The notes under the pieces were generated by a model that was not told where the DNA came from, did no database searches, and worked only from the letters and a program-made list of their open reading frames with translations. A DNA stretch of 64,000 nucleotides from Nosema muscidifuracis. Lineage: Eukaryota > Microsporidia > Nosematidae. Each line of letters starts with the position of its first letter. The first letter of the stretch is position 1. Shown here piece after piece: positions 40,862 to 53,400 of this stretch. The DNA is taken from contig JAIOKI010000023.1 in assembly GCA_028335825.1 (NCBI GenBank), positions 1-64,000 on the forward strand. The letters are read 5' to 3'. A program made the position numbers and the translations under genes.

Positions 40862-41819
40862 TTTAAATGATGGGATAGAATTTTTTTATTTATGTTATTT
40901 TTTTAATTAAAAATTGAAATTAGAAAGAATAAAAAAATATTTGTTGAATTGAATTTTAATCTACATTAAATGTTATTATATTTTGATCAAATTTGATTTA
41001 AGTTCTAAATTACAAATATTATAGAATTAAGTACTTTGTAAATTGATCAAATTTGATTTATGTTTTAAATTTCAAGTATTGAAGAATTCATAATTTTGTA
41101 AATAGATCAAATTTAATTAAATGTGTAATGATTAATTAAATCAATTGCTACTGATATATTTGATTTAAATAAGTTTAATGAGAAAAACTTAATAAAAATA
41201 TGTATATACAATAGTATAATCTGTTAATAGTTCTAATTAGAAAAAATATTAATTATGTTTTATTGATTAATGAGAAAACTGTTTGTAAATCTTTGGTAAC
41301 CATCTTCATAACATGTATGTAGATAAACTTGTCTTTCATCATAAACACAGGTATACATACAGATCATAGTAATCAAAAATAATATTGACAATACGAACTT
41401 AATAAAGCATATAATTGTGATAAAGAGACATCCCTCATCAATTGAACAACTATAATAAATTTTTTAATAATTATTATACATAAAATTCAATCATTTAGTA
41501 CATAATTAAATGGAGAAATAGAACTAAATATTACTCAAAATATACAAATTATTAAACACTTCTGACAGAATTCAGATGTACATTCAAACAGTTTAAAAGT
41601 ATCAAAAGAATATTTATAAATATCACAGAAGAGGAAATAAATCAGTTATATGCCATTTCACAGATTTAAATAGTAATACAATTCCATGAGAGTGAAGAGA
41701 GAAAAAATTAAAACTTAAATAATAAGTATAAATAAAAATAGATTTTTTAAATGCATTAAACTAAGATTTTATCAAATCAACATTTTTATCACATCAACAT
41801 TTTTATTGTTAATTATAAA
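40862..41819. repeat. U spacer (5' flank of A2) with ~60-bp tandem repeats
   Basis: Bases 40984-41120 hold about three copies of a ~60-bp unit starting GATCAAATTTGATTTA. The A5 flank has about four (62040-62226) and A1 fewer. The palindromic TTGATCAAATTT core lies 120-260 bp upstream of the gene. The spacer ends at the ATAAA target site beside the LTR at 41820. Confidence 0.8.
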
Positions 41820-41930
41820 TGTTGTATGAAGAATAATTACTAAAAAAAATATTTTATTTTAGGGGTTACTCTTTATGTAACAATGGTGATAAATTAAGTC
41901 ATGACGTCACCAAGTTACTTGATACCAACA
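41820..41930 (-). mobile_element. 111-bp LTR (U-side)
   Basis: The ends are TGTTG...CAACA, and it has the same length as the LTRs of the Ty3/gypsy element at 44301-47866. Its left flank ATAAA matches the right flank of the LTR ending at 47866, not its own right flank. It differs by only about one base from the LTR at 61230-61340 and shares that copy's distinctive variants (GAAGAATAATTAC, run of eight A). Confidence 0.9.
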
Positions 41931-41987
41931 ATATTAAAGAATACTATTAATTAAAACATATTAAAGAATAATTATAATTAAAATATT

Positions 41988-42218
41988 TTAATTTACCGTC
42001 ACATTACTAAATCTCTCATACATCTTATAATTATCATTATAAGTAGTTCTAGATAAATGAGGAGGACCATAATATTCAAAATAATCATTATTTAAATAAA
42101 TATTATTCATAATAAATAACTGATTATTAATAAACTTATCTATAATATCTAATAAGACACTAAAATCAGTAATAGTATTGTAATAAATAGATCTATCATA
42201 TGAATCTTCAAATTTCAT
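41988..42218 (-). CDS. 76-aa polar protein or gene fragment, unknown
   Basis: The frame begins 15 bases after the stop of the secreted-protein gene on the same strand. There is no CCC/GGG box before the ATG. The product is Tyr/Asn-rich (YYNTITDFSVLLDIIDKFI) with no recognisable domain. It may be a decayed C-terminal extension of the upstream gene, or chance. Confidence 0.25.
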   Translation of the reverse strand: MKFEDSYDRSIYYNTITDFSVLLDIIDKFINNQLFIMNNIYLNNDYFEYYGPPHLSRTTYNDNYKMYERFSNVTVN

Positions 42219-42233
42219 ATTACAAATATAAGA

Positions 42234-43562
42234 TTAAGATTTCATTAAAATTTTATCAATAGCATTTGCTTCTTCAGGAATATTTACGAATAAAATTTTT
42301 AGAAATTTAAGGAACTTTGATTCTTTAGCACTTTTTTTAGGTAGCTCATCTATTTTTTCATGTATAAAAATATAAAATAACATTTTTAAAGGAGAATCTG
42401 TCTCAGGCATATTATTCTTAATCTTCATTATTAATTCATATATTAGTGAATCTTTAGATATCTCTTTAATATTATTTACTTTTTTATATTTAGTTTTATT
42501 TATATCTGAATATAAACTTATATCTTCAAATTCTAATACATCTAGTAGGTACAGTAGGTTAAGCATAAAAAAAAATCTAAAATCATCCATTAAAGTTATA
42601 ATGTTAAATAATATAATAGGATATTCATCTCTAATAGAAATACTATAAAACATTAGAACAATTAAATTCTTCTCATGTGAATGCATATTCTGAAAAGTTT
42701 TTATATATTTTTTAACAAGTTCTTGACATGAAATATCGTTTGTACAAAACGAAATTTTTCCGCTTTTTTCATCATTAAAATAAAAACACTGATTATTTTG
42801 AACGATAAAACTTTTCTTACTTAACGAATAAGGAAATAATTTCAAAGAATTATGTTTTTTTAAATGAACTTGATCAAAATCCCATATTTTTTCTGTATTC
42901 TTACTCAAATATCTAATAATAAACTTATAAACAGCCATGTACTCAATAAAATTTTCTGTAAACTTTCTAGTTTTAACACACCATCTAGGATCATTAAATA
43001 AATAAGATACTACTTTTTTATTAATAAGATTTATATCAGATGTGGACCATCTTATTAATTGATAGGTATTTTTATCTTTAATTTTTATCATATTGAAATG
43101 TAATACGTTATTATATTCAAAATAACCAACAGCTTCCTTCATACAGAATTTTTCTAAAGAATTGTACAAAATAAAATTCTTAATAGATTTTTTATATAAA
43201 TTACCACATATTGTTAATACATCATCTATACTTATTATATTTCCACCCAGTTTTGATATTACTAATACAGAATCTTTAGTAACTTTTTCATTCAACTTAT
43301 TATAAATATCTCTAAGTGTTTTATTTTTAGTACTAGTATATATTATATCATGTAATATTGAACCATGTTCGTTTATTATTTTTATAGTGATATATGATTT
43401 GTCTATTACTACGCTATGTATGGTATCTTTATGTAAATTTATTTCAGAATAATTCTTTCTATCTATAAGATAATATATATCAACAAATACTGATATAGTA
43501 TAATCATCAATAAATACGTTTGAAGTTTGTATTAGATTAATAAAAAATCCAAGTACTAACAT
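42234..43562 (-). CDS. 442-aa secreted protein, unknown
   Basis: I start at the ATG at 43562. CCCC lies a few bases upstream, and this start exposes a signal peptide, MLVLGFFINLIQTSNVF, which the longer frame (from 43622) would bury. The remainder is a 420-residue protein without further membrane segments or a family I recognise. Local features are DSVLVISKLGGNIISIDD, a Tyr/Phe-rich middle and a basic C-terminus. It lies alone in a 2.37-kb stretch (41931-44300) bounded by 111-bp LTRs and has no homologue in the window. It is plausibly a microsporidian secreted or spore protein gene brought here from elsewhere, by inference. Confidence 0.6.
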   Translation of the reverse strand: MLVLGFFINLIQTSNVFIDDYTISVFVDIYYLIDRKNYSEINLHKDTIHSVVIDKSYITIKIINEHGSILHDIIYTSTKNKTLRDIYNKLNEKVTKDSVLVISKLGGNIISIDDVLTICGNLYKKSIKNFILYNSLEKFCMKEAVGYFEYNNVLHFNMIKIKDKNTYQLIRWSTSDINLINKKVVSYLFNDPRWCVKTRKFTENFIEYMAVYKFIIRYLSKNTEKIWDFDQVHLKKHNSLKLFPYSLSKKSFIVQNNQCFYFNDEKSGKISFCTNDISCQELVKKYIKTFQNMHSHEKNLIVLMFYSISIRDEYPIILFNIITLMDDFRFFFMLNLLYLLDVLEFEDISLYSDINKTKYKKVNNIKEISKDSLIYELIMKIKNNMPETDSPLKMLFYIFIHEKIDELPKKSAKESKFLKFLKILFVNIPEEANAIDKILMKS

Positions 43563-43639
43563 AATATGTGGGGTTAAATTAAAATTTTTTTTATAAAATT
43601 TTATAAATGGTTTAAATATCATATTTACAATATTTTACT

Positions 43640-44060
43640 ATACAAATTATCATTTAGTACTTTTTAATTTAAGTTGTTAAATACTGGATGATATTTTATT
43701 AATATAATATTTATTATTGAATGATATTTATTTATTTATTTTTTCTTTTTAATGAGTAATATTTATTTATTTGATAAATCTACACGAATAAATGATATAT
43801 ATTTATTTTATTTTTCTTTTGAATGAGTTATATTTATTTTATGATAGATCTACACGAATAAATGATTTATTATTGAGTAATAAATTTCTTTTGAATGAGT
43901 AATATTTATTATTGAACAATATTTATTTATTTAATTTTTCTTTTGAATGAGTAGTATTTATTATTGAACAATATTTATTTATTTGATAGATCTATCATAA
44001 AATAAATGATTTATTATTGAGTAATATATCTGAATACATTCTAAGATACTTTGTTTTATA
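43640..44060. repeat. degenerate ~60-bp repeats upstream of the secreted-protein gene
   Basis: Units combine GAATGAGTAATATTTATTAT, TGATAGATCTACACGAATAA and TTATTTATTTAATTTTTCTT in varying order, about four to five times. It is non-coding. Confidence 0.75.
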
Positions 44061-44300
44061 ATATTTAATTCTTCTTAATATGTAACTAAAGAATTCAATA
44101 AATTAATTTTTGTAACTATTGATATTTTATTTATTTTATATTTTTCCACTAAATTATAAAATATTTTTTGTCCACCATCATAATAATATAATATCTCATA
44201 CAAAAGAAATATATCATTTTATAAAAATATTCATGTAAATATAATGTAAGTCAAAGATTTTTAACCAAGTCAATCTTATTCTTTAAATTATAATATTTTG

Positions 44301-44411
44301 TGTTGTATGCAGAATGATTACTAAAAAACATATTTTATTTTAGGGGTTACTCTTTATGTAACAATGGTGATAAATTAAGTCATGATGTCACCAAGTTACT
44401 TGATCCCAACG
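44301..44411 (-). mobile_element. 111-bp LTR, left end of the Ty3/gypsy element
   Basis: Same length and ends as the other four copies, apart from a changed last base. It shares the TGCAGAATGATTAC variant with the LTR at 59608, not with the LTR at the other end of its own element. Confidence 0.92.
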
Positions 44412-47400
44412 CTCTTCCCCCTTAAAAAAACTTCTTTACGTTTCTAAAAGCCGACCTTATTGTCCTACCGTCAGCTAATTCAATTTCTACTGATCCAAAA
44501 GTCTTCCTAGTAATTATCCCTGAATGATTATAATCTGCTGATAGCTTATTTTCTCTACCTATTGGATTATGGTATAAGACTTTATCTCCTACTTTTAATT
44601 CATCGCTTCTATATTCATGGTTGCCATATGATTTCCTGTATTTATCTCTGTGGCTTGAATTCCCTTTATTTATCGCATTATTCCACGCCTCTTTTGGCGT
44701 GCACCCTATAACCCTATGGTAGGAATCCATGTAGCATTCCACTGTGAAGTCTACGCATCTGCTCCAATCTAGCCTTCCATAGTTCGATATCTTCTTTAAC
44801 CGATCCATGAAGGTTCGGTTAAATCTTTCAATGAGACCAGTCGTAGTAGGACTATACGGTGCTCCGTATCTCCATACAAATCCTTTCTCTTGAGATAAAC
44901 TTTTTGCCAGTCCATTGAAGAACTCCTTTCCATTGTCTGTTAGTATTATTTTTGGGGTTCCCAACTCTTCCACAATCTCCCTTACGTTTTTAATCACTTC
45001 TTCAGCTTCTTTTGATCTGAGAAGTCTAACTTCTGCTCTCTTGGTGGCGTGATCTATCATTGTTAATAGGTATGAGTGCCCTTGAAAACTTCTGGGTAAT
45101 GGCCCCACCAGATCAAATTCCCACAAATCATTTTTCCGATCTACCCTCACCGAAATAGTTTTCCTCTGAACCTGGCCAAATCCTGATCTCTGGCACACTA
45201 TACATTTCCGTATTATGTCTTTAATTTTCCTCCCTAATCCCTTAATGCCTGTCGCTTTTAATTTATATTCCATGGCTTTCTTGGAGCCATGCCCCAGGTC
45301 TTGATGTGCTCTTTTTAAAACTTCATTTTCATTTGTCGACACTTTTCCCTCTCCTTCATTCACTTGCAGAATTTGAAAATTTCCTCTGCTTATATAATCG
45401 CTGGGATTATTAATCCCTTTAATATTCTCTATTTCCATGTCGAACTCCTGCAGAATAAGAGACCATCTCGCTAATCTGCCTTTTATATTCCTAGATTGAA
45501 ACAAATATTTTATTGCACTATGATCTGTTCTTACTAAAAATCGTCTTCCCAAAAGATAAGGTCTAAAGTTCTGTATTGATTTTATTACTGCTAATAGTTC
45601 TTTCTCTGTAGTACAATAATTCTTCTCCGCCTGAGAGTGTGCTTTGGAGTAGAAACTGATTATTCTTTCTTCGCCATCCTGATCTTGGCTCAGTATAGCT
45701 CCTATACCGGAATCTGATGCATCGGTTGTCAAGATAAATCTTCCATCTCGTCTTGGAAGTCCTAAAGTTTCCGCTTTCCCCAGGTTTCTTTTGAGGTTAT
45801 CAATGGATCTAATAAAATTTTCGTCTTCCTTCGCCTTTCCCCAATCGAATTTACTATTTTTCTTAATGAGGCCATATAGGTATACAGAGTCTTCGGTTAC
45901 ATTTCTCATGAATTTACTACAATAATTAATCATTCCAAGGAATGATTCTAATTCTTTTTTAGATTCAGGTATTTTTAAGCATTTTATGCTTTCAATTCTT
46001 CCCGGATCAATTCTTACTCCATCTGCACTCACAATGTGTCCCAAAATCTGTATTTCTCTTTTATTGAATTCAAATTTTCAATATTTAGCTTCAGCCCAGC
46101 AGATTTTAGTACTTTCAGGACCTCCTTAACATCCTCTTTGTGACTTGCTTCATTCTTGCTGTAAATTATTATGTCGTCCATGTAGACCATAGCACACTTA
46201 TTAAAAAATCCTCTAAGTATTCTATTCATTGCCCTCTGAAATGTTGCTGGACCATTTACTAAACCAAAAGGCATAACTGTGAATTCAAAAAATCCTTCCT
46301 TGCATACGAAAGCAGTCTTCTCTATATCTTCTTCCCTCATTTTTATTTGATGATACCCGAATAGAGCATCTAACTTTGAAAAAATAACAGCTCCACTTAA
46401 AGCATCTAATATCTCATCAACTCTGGGCATTGGATACTTGTCTTTGACAGTGACGTCATTTAATCTTCGATAGTCCACACACAGTCTGTAACTTCCGTTA
46501 GCTTTCTTCTTCATTACGATAGGACTACACCACGGGCTATATGACTCTCTAATAATTCCTTCCTGCAAATACCTCTGAACTATCTTACTGGCTTCCTTTT
46601 CAAGTTCTGGGCCAAGTCTGTACAATGGAGTCGTTACGGGTTTATTTGTTATAGTCACAATTTTATGCTCCCCTAGTTTGTTCTTTGTTAAATAATCTCC
46701 CCTCAGCTCTATCTTTTCCTTCTTTCCTAGGTCAATTTTTGCTTTTTCCTTTAAACAGAATTTAAATCCTAAGATAACCTCTTTCGATATATCATTAGAG
46801 ACAAAAAATTGTTCTCTGTAAACTTTGTCTTTATATACGAATTCTACTGTAGTGACACCTTCATTACTGATAATAGTGTTATTCGCAGCCCTTAGCCTAA
46901 TACCACTGCTCATTATTTCTCCATTTACATATTTGCTCTTTATTAAATTTACAGGCGATCCAAGATCGATTAATGCTGGGATAGTCTTGCCTTTTGGCAT
47001 GAGATTTATATTTAATTCACAGATTTCATTTCCCATGACGCTTGATACAATAAAATATTTCAACTCTTTATTTTCTTCCCAACTGTCATCATCCTTGAGG
47101 ACCTGCACCGATCTAACTGACTTGTTGTTCATCCTGTCCATTTTCCTTTTATTACAGTTCCTCTTAAAATGTCCGCGCTTCTTGCAATAGTAACACACCA
47201 TCTCTTTTCCGGACTTGCAGACTTCCATATCATTCTCTTGAATTTGTCTACCTGCATGAAAAGTCATTCCAGATCTATTGCTGCAATCTAGTTCCTCACA
47301 AGCCCTATAAATGTACTCCCAAGTCATCATCCCAGGGGAATTCATCAATAAATTTCCTCCTATGTCGTCTGGTAGCCCACCTAAAGCATAAGTTATCAAA

Positions 47401-47755
47401 ACATTTTCCGGCAGCCCGACCTTAAAAGCTGCACGCTTCATCCTGTTCAGATATGCGAGGAACGAGCCTTCTCTGTAGACCTCTCTAGATAATTCCTTAA
47501 TATACCTGATGTCATTTATCTTTCCTTTAAACCTCCCCATAAACATCTCAATTAGCGATTCAAAGTTCGTATTCCAAGGTATCGATTCGGCCCATACCTT
47601 GCCTTCTCCTTCAAGACATTCTCTAAAATAAAAAATTTTAGCCTCCTCACTCGGGCTGCTAGCTGCTGCCCAACCCCTCACATGCATTACAAAAGCATCT
47701 GGATCGTCCTCCCTGCTGTTTCTAAATGTTCTCATATTAGCCGTTGTCGCCAAAC

Positions 47756-47866
47756 TGTTGTACGAAGAATGATTACTAGAAAACATATTTTATTTTAGGG
47801 GTTCCTCTTAATGTAACAATGATGATAAATTAAGTCATGACGTCACCAAGTTACTTGATCACAACA
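47756..47866 (-). mobile_element. 111-bp LTR, right end of the Ty3/gypsy element
   Basis: It is followed directly by ATAAA and then by D-spacer sequence. That flank pairs with the left flank of the LTR at 41820. Confidence 0.92.
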
Positions 47867-48586
47867 ATAAATATTTTAAAATTGATTTTTAGACTTAGTG
47901 TAAATACTGTTAAAATAAAAAATGAGATAATTTTTAATATGATAAAATGTAATTGCTCTTAAATATCTAAATTTAATCAAATATTTAATATTAGTGATAT
48001 TTAATAAATTAAATTATTTTATATTAATCATCTATTTATTATAATGAGTTAAAAAATAATTTTCTTTTATTCTTTATAAAATTAATTCATATATTTTTAT
48101 ATAAATCTAACTTGCTGCAATATATGAGAACCAAAATAACTATTGGCAGGCACACAAACAATTAACAGTGTCAACTCACATGAGTTTATCAGTATACAGA
48201 ATGAACAATAAACCAATCTATTTTGATTTCAAGGAATAGCATCTTAGAAAAGCTGTCTCTCTACTTCAAATGTCACATAGACAAAGATATTATTGTAAAA
48301 AAAAAACTTAACATATAAAATTGATAAGAATATTAATTGGCTTTAAATCTTCGAGAATTCTTCTCTTGTGTTCAAAGATGTTGTCTCGGTAATGTAAATA
48401 AGTTTAAAATCGATTATCAAATTAAAAATAAACTCTTAGATGTTTTGTGAACTTAATTAATAAGATTAATCTAATTTTTATTTTTTAAGACTGAATATCA
48501 TATTTATCAACTAAAGAATTACATTTTTTTTGAATATATGTATAAGTTTTGATCCCTACGAGAAAGGATATTTAAAATAAACATAT
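47867..48586. repeat. D spacer (3' flank of A3), shortened copy
   Basis: Collinear with 38438-39739 but lacking about 570 bp (equivalent to 39052-39622), so the 400-bp solo LTR is absent. Because sequence on both sides of the LTR is also missing, this is a deletion, not the empty state. Confidence 0.85.
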
Positions 48587-49663
48587 TTAATCAAATATTC
48601 CTAATGATAAAAGATAGAATATCAAAGATATTGTAACCATAGATGCTCCTATAAGACCAAGTCCAAACTTGACATTATTTTTTCTATGCTTAGTAGAAAA
48701 ATATCCCAATATACTTATCAATACTAATCCCATAACACTAATAGGTACAACAGAATTTGTATTCAAATTACAAATCTCACTACAATTACTAGTATTTTCT
48801 AATTGTAAGTTATTAGTAGTGTTTAAAGTAGATAAAGAATTGACAGAAGGAATTTCTTCAATACTCCGTTTTTTTCTTTCATAAAATTGGGAAGTATAAT
48901 TATCTGATAAATTTTCATGAAAAATTATCGTTAGTTGGTTATCAAATATTTTGTTAATTTCGTTTACCTGCTTATAAAAATCCCTATTTTCACAAAAAAA
49001 TATTAAATCTTGATTCAATGCATCTAGCAAACAATCTGATTTATTAAAACATTCGTCACGTAAATCGAACGCATTAAATTTGAGCTCATTAATTTTTGTA
49101 GAATCATCGCAGAGATTATGTAAATTTTCATAAAACTCATTTCTAGCTTCATTCACATTTCTACCTACGTTATGTTTTATTATATTTCCTTCCTTAGATC
49201 TGTAATCGTATCTATCACATCCTTCGATATATTTATCATCTGTATAAATATTTTCTAAATCAAATAACGAACATTTTTGGTCAAACTCAAAATCATTAAA
49301 ACTTTCTTCTACACATTTTGGGTCAAATCTGCATATTTTCTTAGTTAAATGCACCATACATTTTGGTAATATCTCGATTTCATGTTTAATTGTATCATAA
49401 TTTGGAACAATAAATCTTTCAAGGGTTTTACAAATACTTAACTTCGAAATTAACTTCTGATTTCTCCATTTTACAAATGAATTAACATGATTAGGATTGT
49501 ATGTTATAATACTAGGTTCATTTAATTCAGCTGTATTATTTTTTGACTTAGCTTCTTCAATAGGAATTTTTGCCTTTTCAACTTCATCTTTAACAATTTT
49601 GCTAATTTTATATAAATTTATAAAAAAATGTCCGTCAGTATTGTTGGATAGTAGTATTCTCAT
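48587..49663 (-). CDS. cysteine-rich C-terminal-hairpin family, member A3
   Basis: The product is 358 aa. The N-terminus differs from A1/A2: MRILLSNNTDGHFFINLYKI. From IITYNPNHVNSFVKWRN on it is family-typical. The first half of the core (IVPNYDTIKH...EGNIIKHNVG) follows A1, whereas the stretch from FNAFDLRDECFNKSDC to FYERKKRSIEE follows A2 almost exactly. The gene is therefore a visible mosaic. RKKR and the double membrane segment are intact. No CCC/GGG box lies close before the ATG, the only member lacking it, so its start or expression may differ. Confidence 0.85.
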   Translation of the reverse strand: MRILLSNNTDGHFFINLYKISKIVKDEVEKAKIPIEEAKSKNNTAELNEPSIITYNPNHVNSFVKWRNQKLISKLSICKTLERFIVPNYDTIKHEIEILPKCMVHLTKKICRFDPKCVEESFNDFEFDQKCSLFDLENIYTDDKYIEGCDRYDYRSKEGNIIKHNVGRNVNEARNEFYENLHNLCDDSTKINELKFNAFDLRDECFNKSDCLLDALNQDLIFFCENRDFYKQVNEINKIFDNQLTIIFHENLSDNYTSQFYERKKRSIEEIPSVNSLSTLNTTNNLQLENTSNCSEICNLNTNSVVPISVMGLVLISILGYFSTKHRKNNVKFGLGLIGASMVTISLIFYLLSLGIFD

Positions 49664-50900
49664 TAAAATTTAAGAATTTTGTTATAAATAGTTTATTTAT
49701 AATAATAAGCAAATTAGAAAAGTGATAAATTATTTTTTTAATTGGCTTATAATATATGTAAATTTATTAAATTAAATAAATATTTTAATTACAAGTATTG
49801 TAGAACAAAATTAAAATATAAAAATCATAGAATTTAATTAAAATATGAAATTATTGATTTGATTTTATTAATTAATTAACAAAAATATAAATCAGTTTTA
49901 TAATCATTATTTGATTTATTACTAATATAAATGATTAATTAACAAGAATATAAATCAATTTTATAATAATTATTTGATTGATTACTAATATAAATAAATA
50001 ATTAATTTTGTCTAATTTAAGATAAAATATTATATAACTAATTCATCAAATATGCTATAGTTCTTTGTTTTTCTTTTTTTAAAAAAGTTAATATTACGCA
50101 AAATTCTTGTTAGTCATTTTTTCTTTTTAATATACAATTTTTGTTTGATTAATTTATAATATCAATAAAGCTACTTATCAAGACAATATTAGAAACATTA
50201 TATTTTAAATATTCTGATGTATCTTAAAAACTTAAAACGAATATTTAATGAATATGTATTAGATTTTAAGCTTATTAATGCTATAATAAGATTTTAATTA
50301 GATGTTCATAACAATTAAATTGAATAATCCTTACATTCATTTTTTTATTATAATGACGTCATGTATAAATAAAAACCAAAAAAAATATAAATAAATTTTA
50401 AATCATAAAGAAAAATTAAAGCTATTAGCAAATTTAAAGAAACTTGATTTATTATAATTATCTATAACATTTTTTTTCTTTATAATTTATATTTTAAATT
50501 TGTTACATAAACAATTTAATATGTTTTTTCTACTTATATATTTTCTTTTAAAATTCTTCTTATACAATATCAAATCAAGACGTTTCATTACGAATAAATT
50601 ATTTAGAAACTAATGAAATCCTTTCAAACAACTAGTTATTTTTTATTAATATACTAAAATAATTTCATAACCTATTTTTGTGGTAAGTAAAAAAGCTGCT
50701 ATAAGTAACTAATATTCTAGATGCAAATCAAAATCAAAAATAAGCATTTAATGTATAAAATCTGTAACTCTTTTTGATATAAGACAGATCATTTTTAGTT
50801 TTGCATTATTGCCATTAACAATTTAACTATCGCAAGAATTTTTATAAAAATAGTAGATTTAAATGATATTTTCTGTTAAAATTGTGAAACAAATTCTGGT
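49664..50900. other. spacer 5' of A3
   Basis: Bases 49866-49994 hold two copies of a ~62-bp unit (TTAATTAACAAAAATATAAA type). This 5' flank is not the U spacer of A1/A2/A5. No gene seen. Confidence 0.55.
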
Positions 50901-53400
50901 TGATGTATGGTTTTAGGAAGATATATTGGTTATAATAGATTTAATGTTTATTATTGTTAGGCATAAAAATATTTTATATTAATAACTTAATATAATTATT
51001 AAAATGTTTATGATAATGAATATGGAAATTGAAATCGGTAAGAAAAACATTGTGATCGAATTAAAAAAAATTATCAAATAGAAATAAGATTTATTAATTA
51101 TAATCGAAACTGATTAAATTATACTGGATAGGTATGCAAGATAATTAAAAATAAAAGAAAGTGCTCTGTAACATTAAGAACGTAGAAATAAATGGCAGAA
51201 AGAAATTTGTTGCCGGTATTAGATTATACAATATTTATAATTTAAAACAAGGTGAGTCACAAAATGTAAATTTTTTTATCACAGAAGTTGAAAGTAAAAG
51301 CACATTGATAGAAACTGATGTGACTAAAAAAAGAAGATCATAAAATATAAATATCAAATAAATTGAAAAAACAAAAATTTTATTAAAACATTGATGAAAT
51401 GAAAAAGTAATCACTAGATATTTTAAGAAATCAAGAAAAGAAGTATGCTATTTTGTAATCAAATTATTGAAATTGAAACCTTGGAGAGTAAATGAAAAAC
51501 AATAATATATTGATAATAAAAATTTTTATTAAAAAACCGAATTGATCAATCAGAATTACAGCAAATTAAGTAACTTACAATAGAATATTGATTAGACAAG
51601 TATTAACTGCCCAAAAAATTTAGGTTATTTTATAATTTATGAGAAATGAAGTATTCTAATAAACTAAATTTAAAACGAGATTTTACTTTACTAATTAAAT
51701 AAAAAGCATGCAATTTAAACATTTTTAATATGAATAAAACATCATACCTTGAAACATTAAAAAAACACCTTTCGATTCCAGAGAATTGTTGATATATATT
51801 AATAAGAAACTAAGTTAATTATTTTGTATATGTAGATAATATATTTTTTTGAAAATAATAAAGAAATTTATAAACAAGAGTAAGTCACTCTTTTATAGCA
51901 TATTATTTTGTCAACGAAATAACTGCATGAAATTATATGATCTTGTAAAAAGTCAAATAGTTTAAATAAAAAGTTGATTATGTAAAAATTTTCACAATCT
52001 TAAGAATTACTGCTGTCTCATAAACCGTTTTTTAAATGATCAGATTTTAATAATTATTATTTTTGAAATTGGTCCTTTTGACGAAGCAATAATATAATCT
52101 GTAACATTTCTATTCAGAAGATTAGAACTGGAAAAAATTATATTTAATAAAGAATAATGTTTAGCTGTTTTATTGTCATAAAAAAATTTATGTATTTTTT
52201 ATATAGAAACGTATTAGAAGAGGTAACAGATTATAAAGTTTTTTAAGCTTAAAACACAGATGAAATAAAGTATAAGAAATGCAGAGATTTTAAATAAACT
52301 AATTGATATAGTTTTACAATAAAAGAGCAGATAATAACAAATAAATTTCTTATTTAAACGTACAAAGATAATATACCTGCAAAAAAAATAATAGTTTGGA
52401 TGTCATTTAAGAAAAACTTAATTAATTTGTAAAAAGTTATTTAACTGATACTTAGAAGATGTAATATTACAATGAATAAAATAAAAAATTGAATGGTTAA
52501 ATATAACTAGTATATAAAAAAGTTATTAGATATATGATTGCGTTGTAAAATTTACAATCCTAAAAAAGGAAGAAGATTTTTATTCGTAACACATTATGAA
52601 AAGCAGAAAAGATTAGAGTTAACGTTATCGGACAAATAAAAAAAGTAATATGATGTAAGCTAAGGTGGTAAGTTCAAAAGATAGTCAAAAATCATAAAAT
52701 TTTTAATGATGTTAATTAAAAATTAAGTATTTATTAATAGTTCTATTAATTATTTGAAAAGTTGTGCCAAAGAAAAAAATGTAAAAGTCTAAAACACTAC
52801 ACTTATCATCATCAATCGATTGTAAAGTTAAAATAATCAACATATTATAAAGGAAGGTGTATAAAAGCATAGAAGTTATACGTGTTTATAATAATGTAAC
52901 TATAAATTCATCTTTATAAGCCTATAATTCGTTACACTGCAAAAAAAGAATCATAAACAATTTGAAGATGTAGAAAAATTCAATTAATGAAATCATAAAA
53001 AAAATGATGAACATTAATACGAAAACATATGTATCTAAAAAAAGCTTTAATTTAAGATGTAAATAACAGTTACATACATACTAAGGAAAAATGCTTACTG
53101 TTTGAGTATATAAAAAGGACGATCAAGAGCTATGGTCCCAATAGAAGCTTATAGTTTGATATTATTTGATGTAACTTAGCATTAATTACCTGCAAATATC
53201 TTCAATAACTTTTTATAAAGCTTTGAAATTGAAAAATAATTTAATAGAAAAATTTAAAGAACTTGTTTTTTTACATTATAATAAAAAATCATATAATAAG
53301 CTAAATTACAATTTATGTTATTCTAGCATCAAATTTTTAGTACACATTTATCTAATTTAAAATGTCAAAAATCGAAAAATTAAATAATAAAGTTTTTATA
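50900..53400 (+). mobile_element. old Ty3/gypsy fossil, plus strand
   Basis: Scattered plus-strand fragments resemble Ty3/gypsy pol in the expected order. A possible protease-region piece lies near 51.2 kb and a reverse-transcriptase core near 51.75-51.9 kb; further decayed sequence runs to about 53.4 kb. Many breaks and base composition fully A+T-rich, so it is old. Ends and LTRs were not found. Confidence 0.4.

Larger units (their letters stand above)
44301..47866 (-). mobile_element. Ty3/gypsy LTR retrotransposon
   Basis: The element runs on the minus strand and is about 3.57 kb. A 111-bp LTR lies at each end (44301-44411 and 47756-47866), differing by about nine bases. A candidate primer-binding site (TGGCGACAACGG in element sense) lies just inside the right LTR, and a purine tract just inside the left one. 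Parts in order are gag with a CCHC zinc knuckle, aspartic protease, reverse transcriptase with a YMDD motif, RNase H, and integrase with HHCC and DDE-type regions; this is Ty3/gypsy order. It looks nearly whole, with about one break in the coding part. It is visibly richer in G+C than the surroundings. The outer flanks of its two LTRs (TTTTG, ATAAA) do not form a target duplication. Confidence 0.93.
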
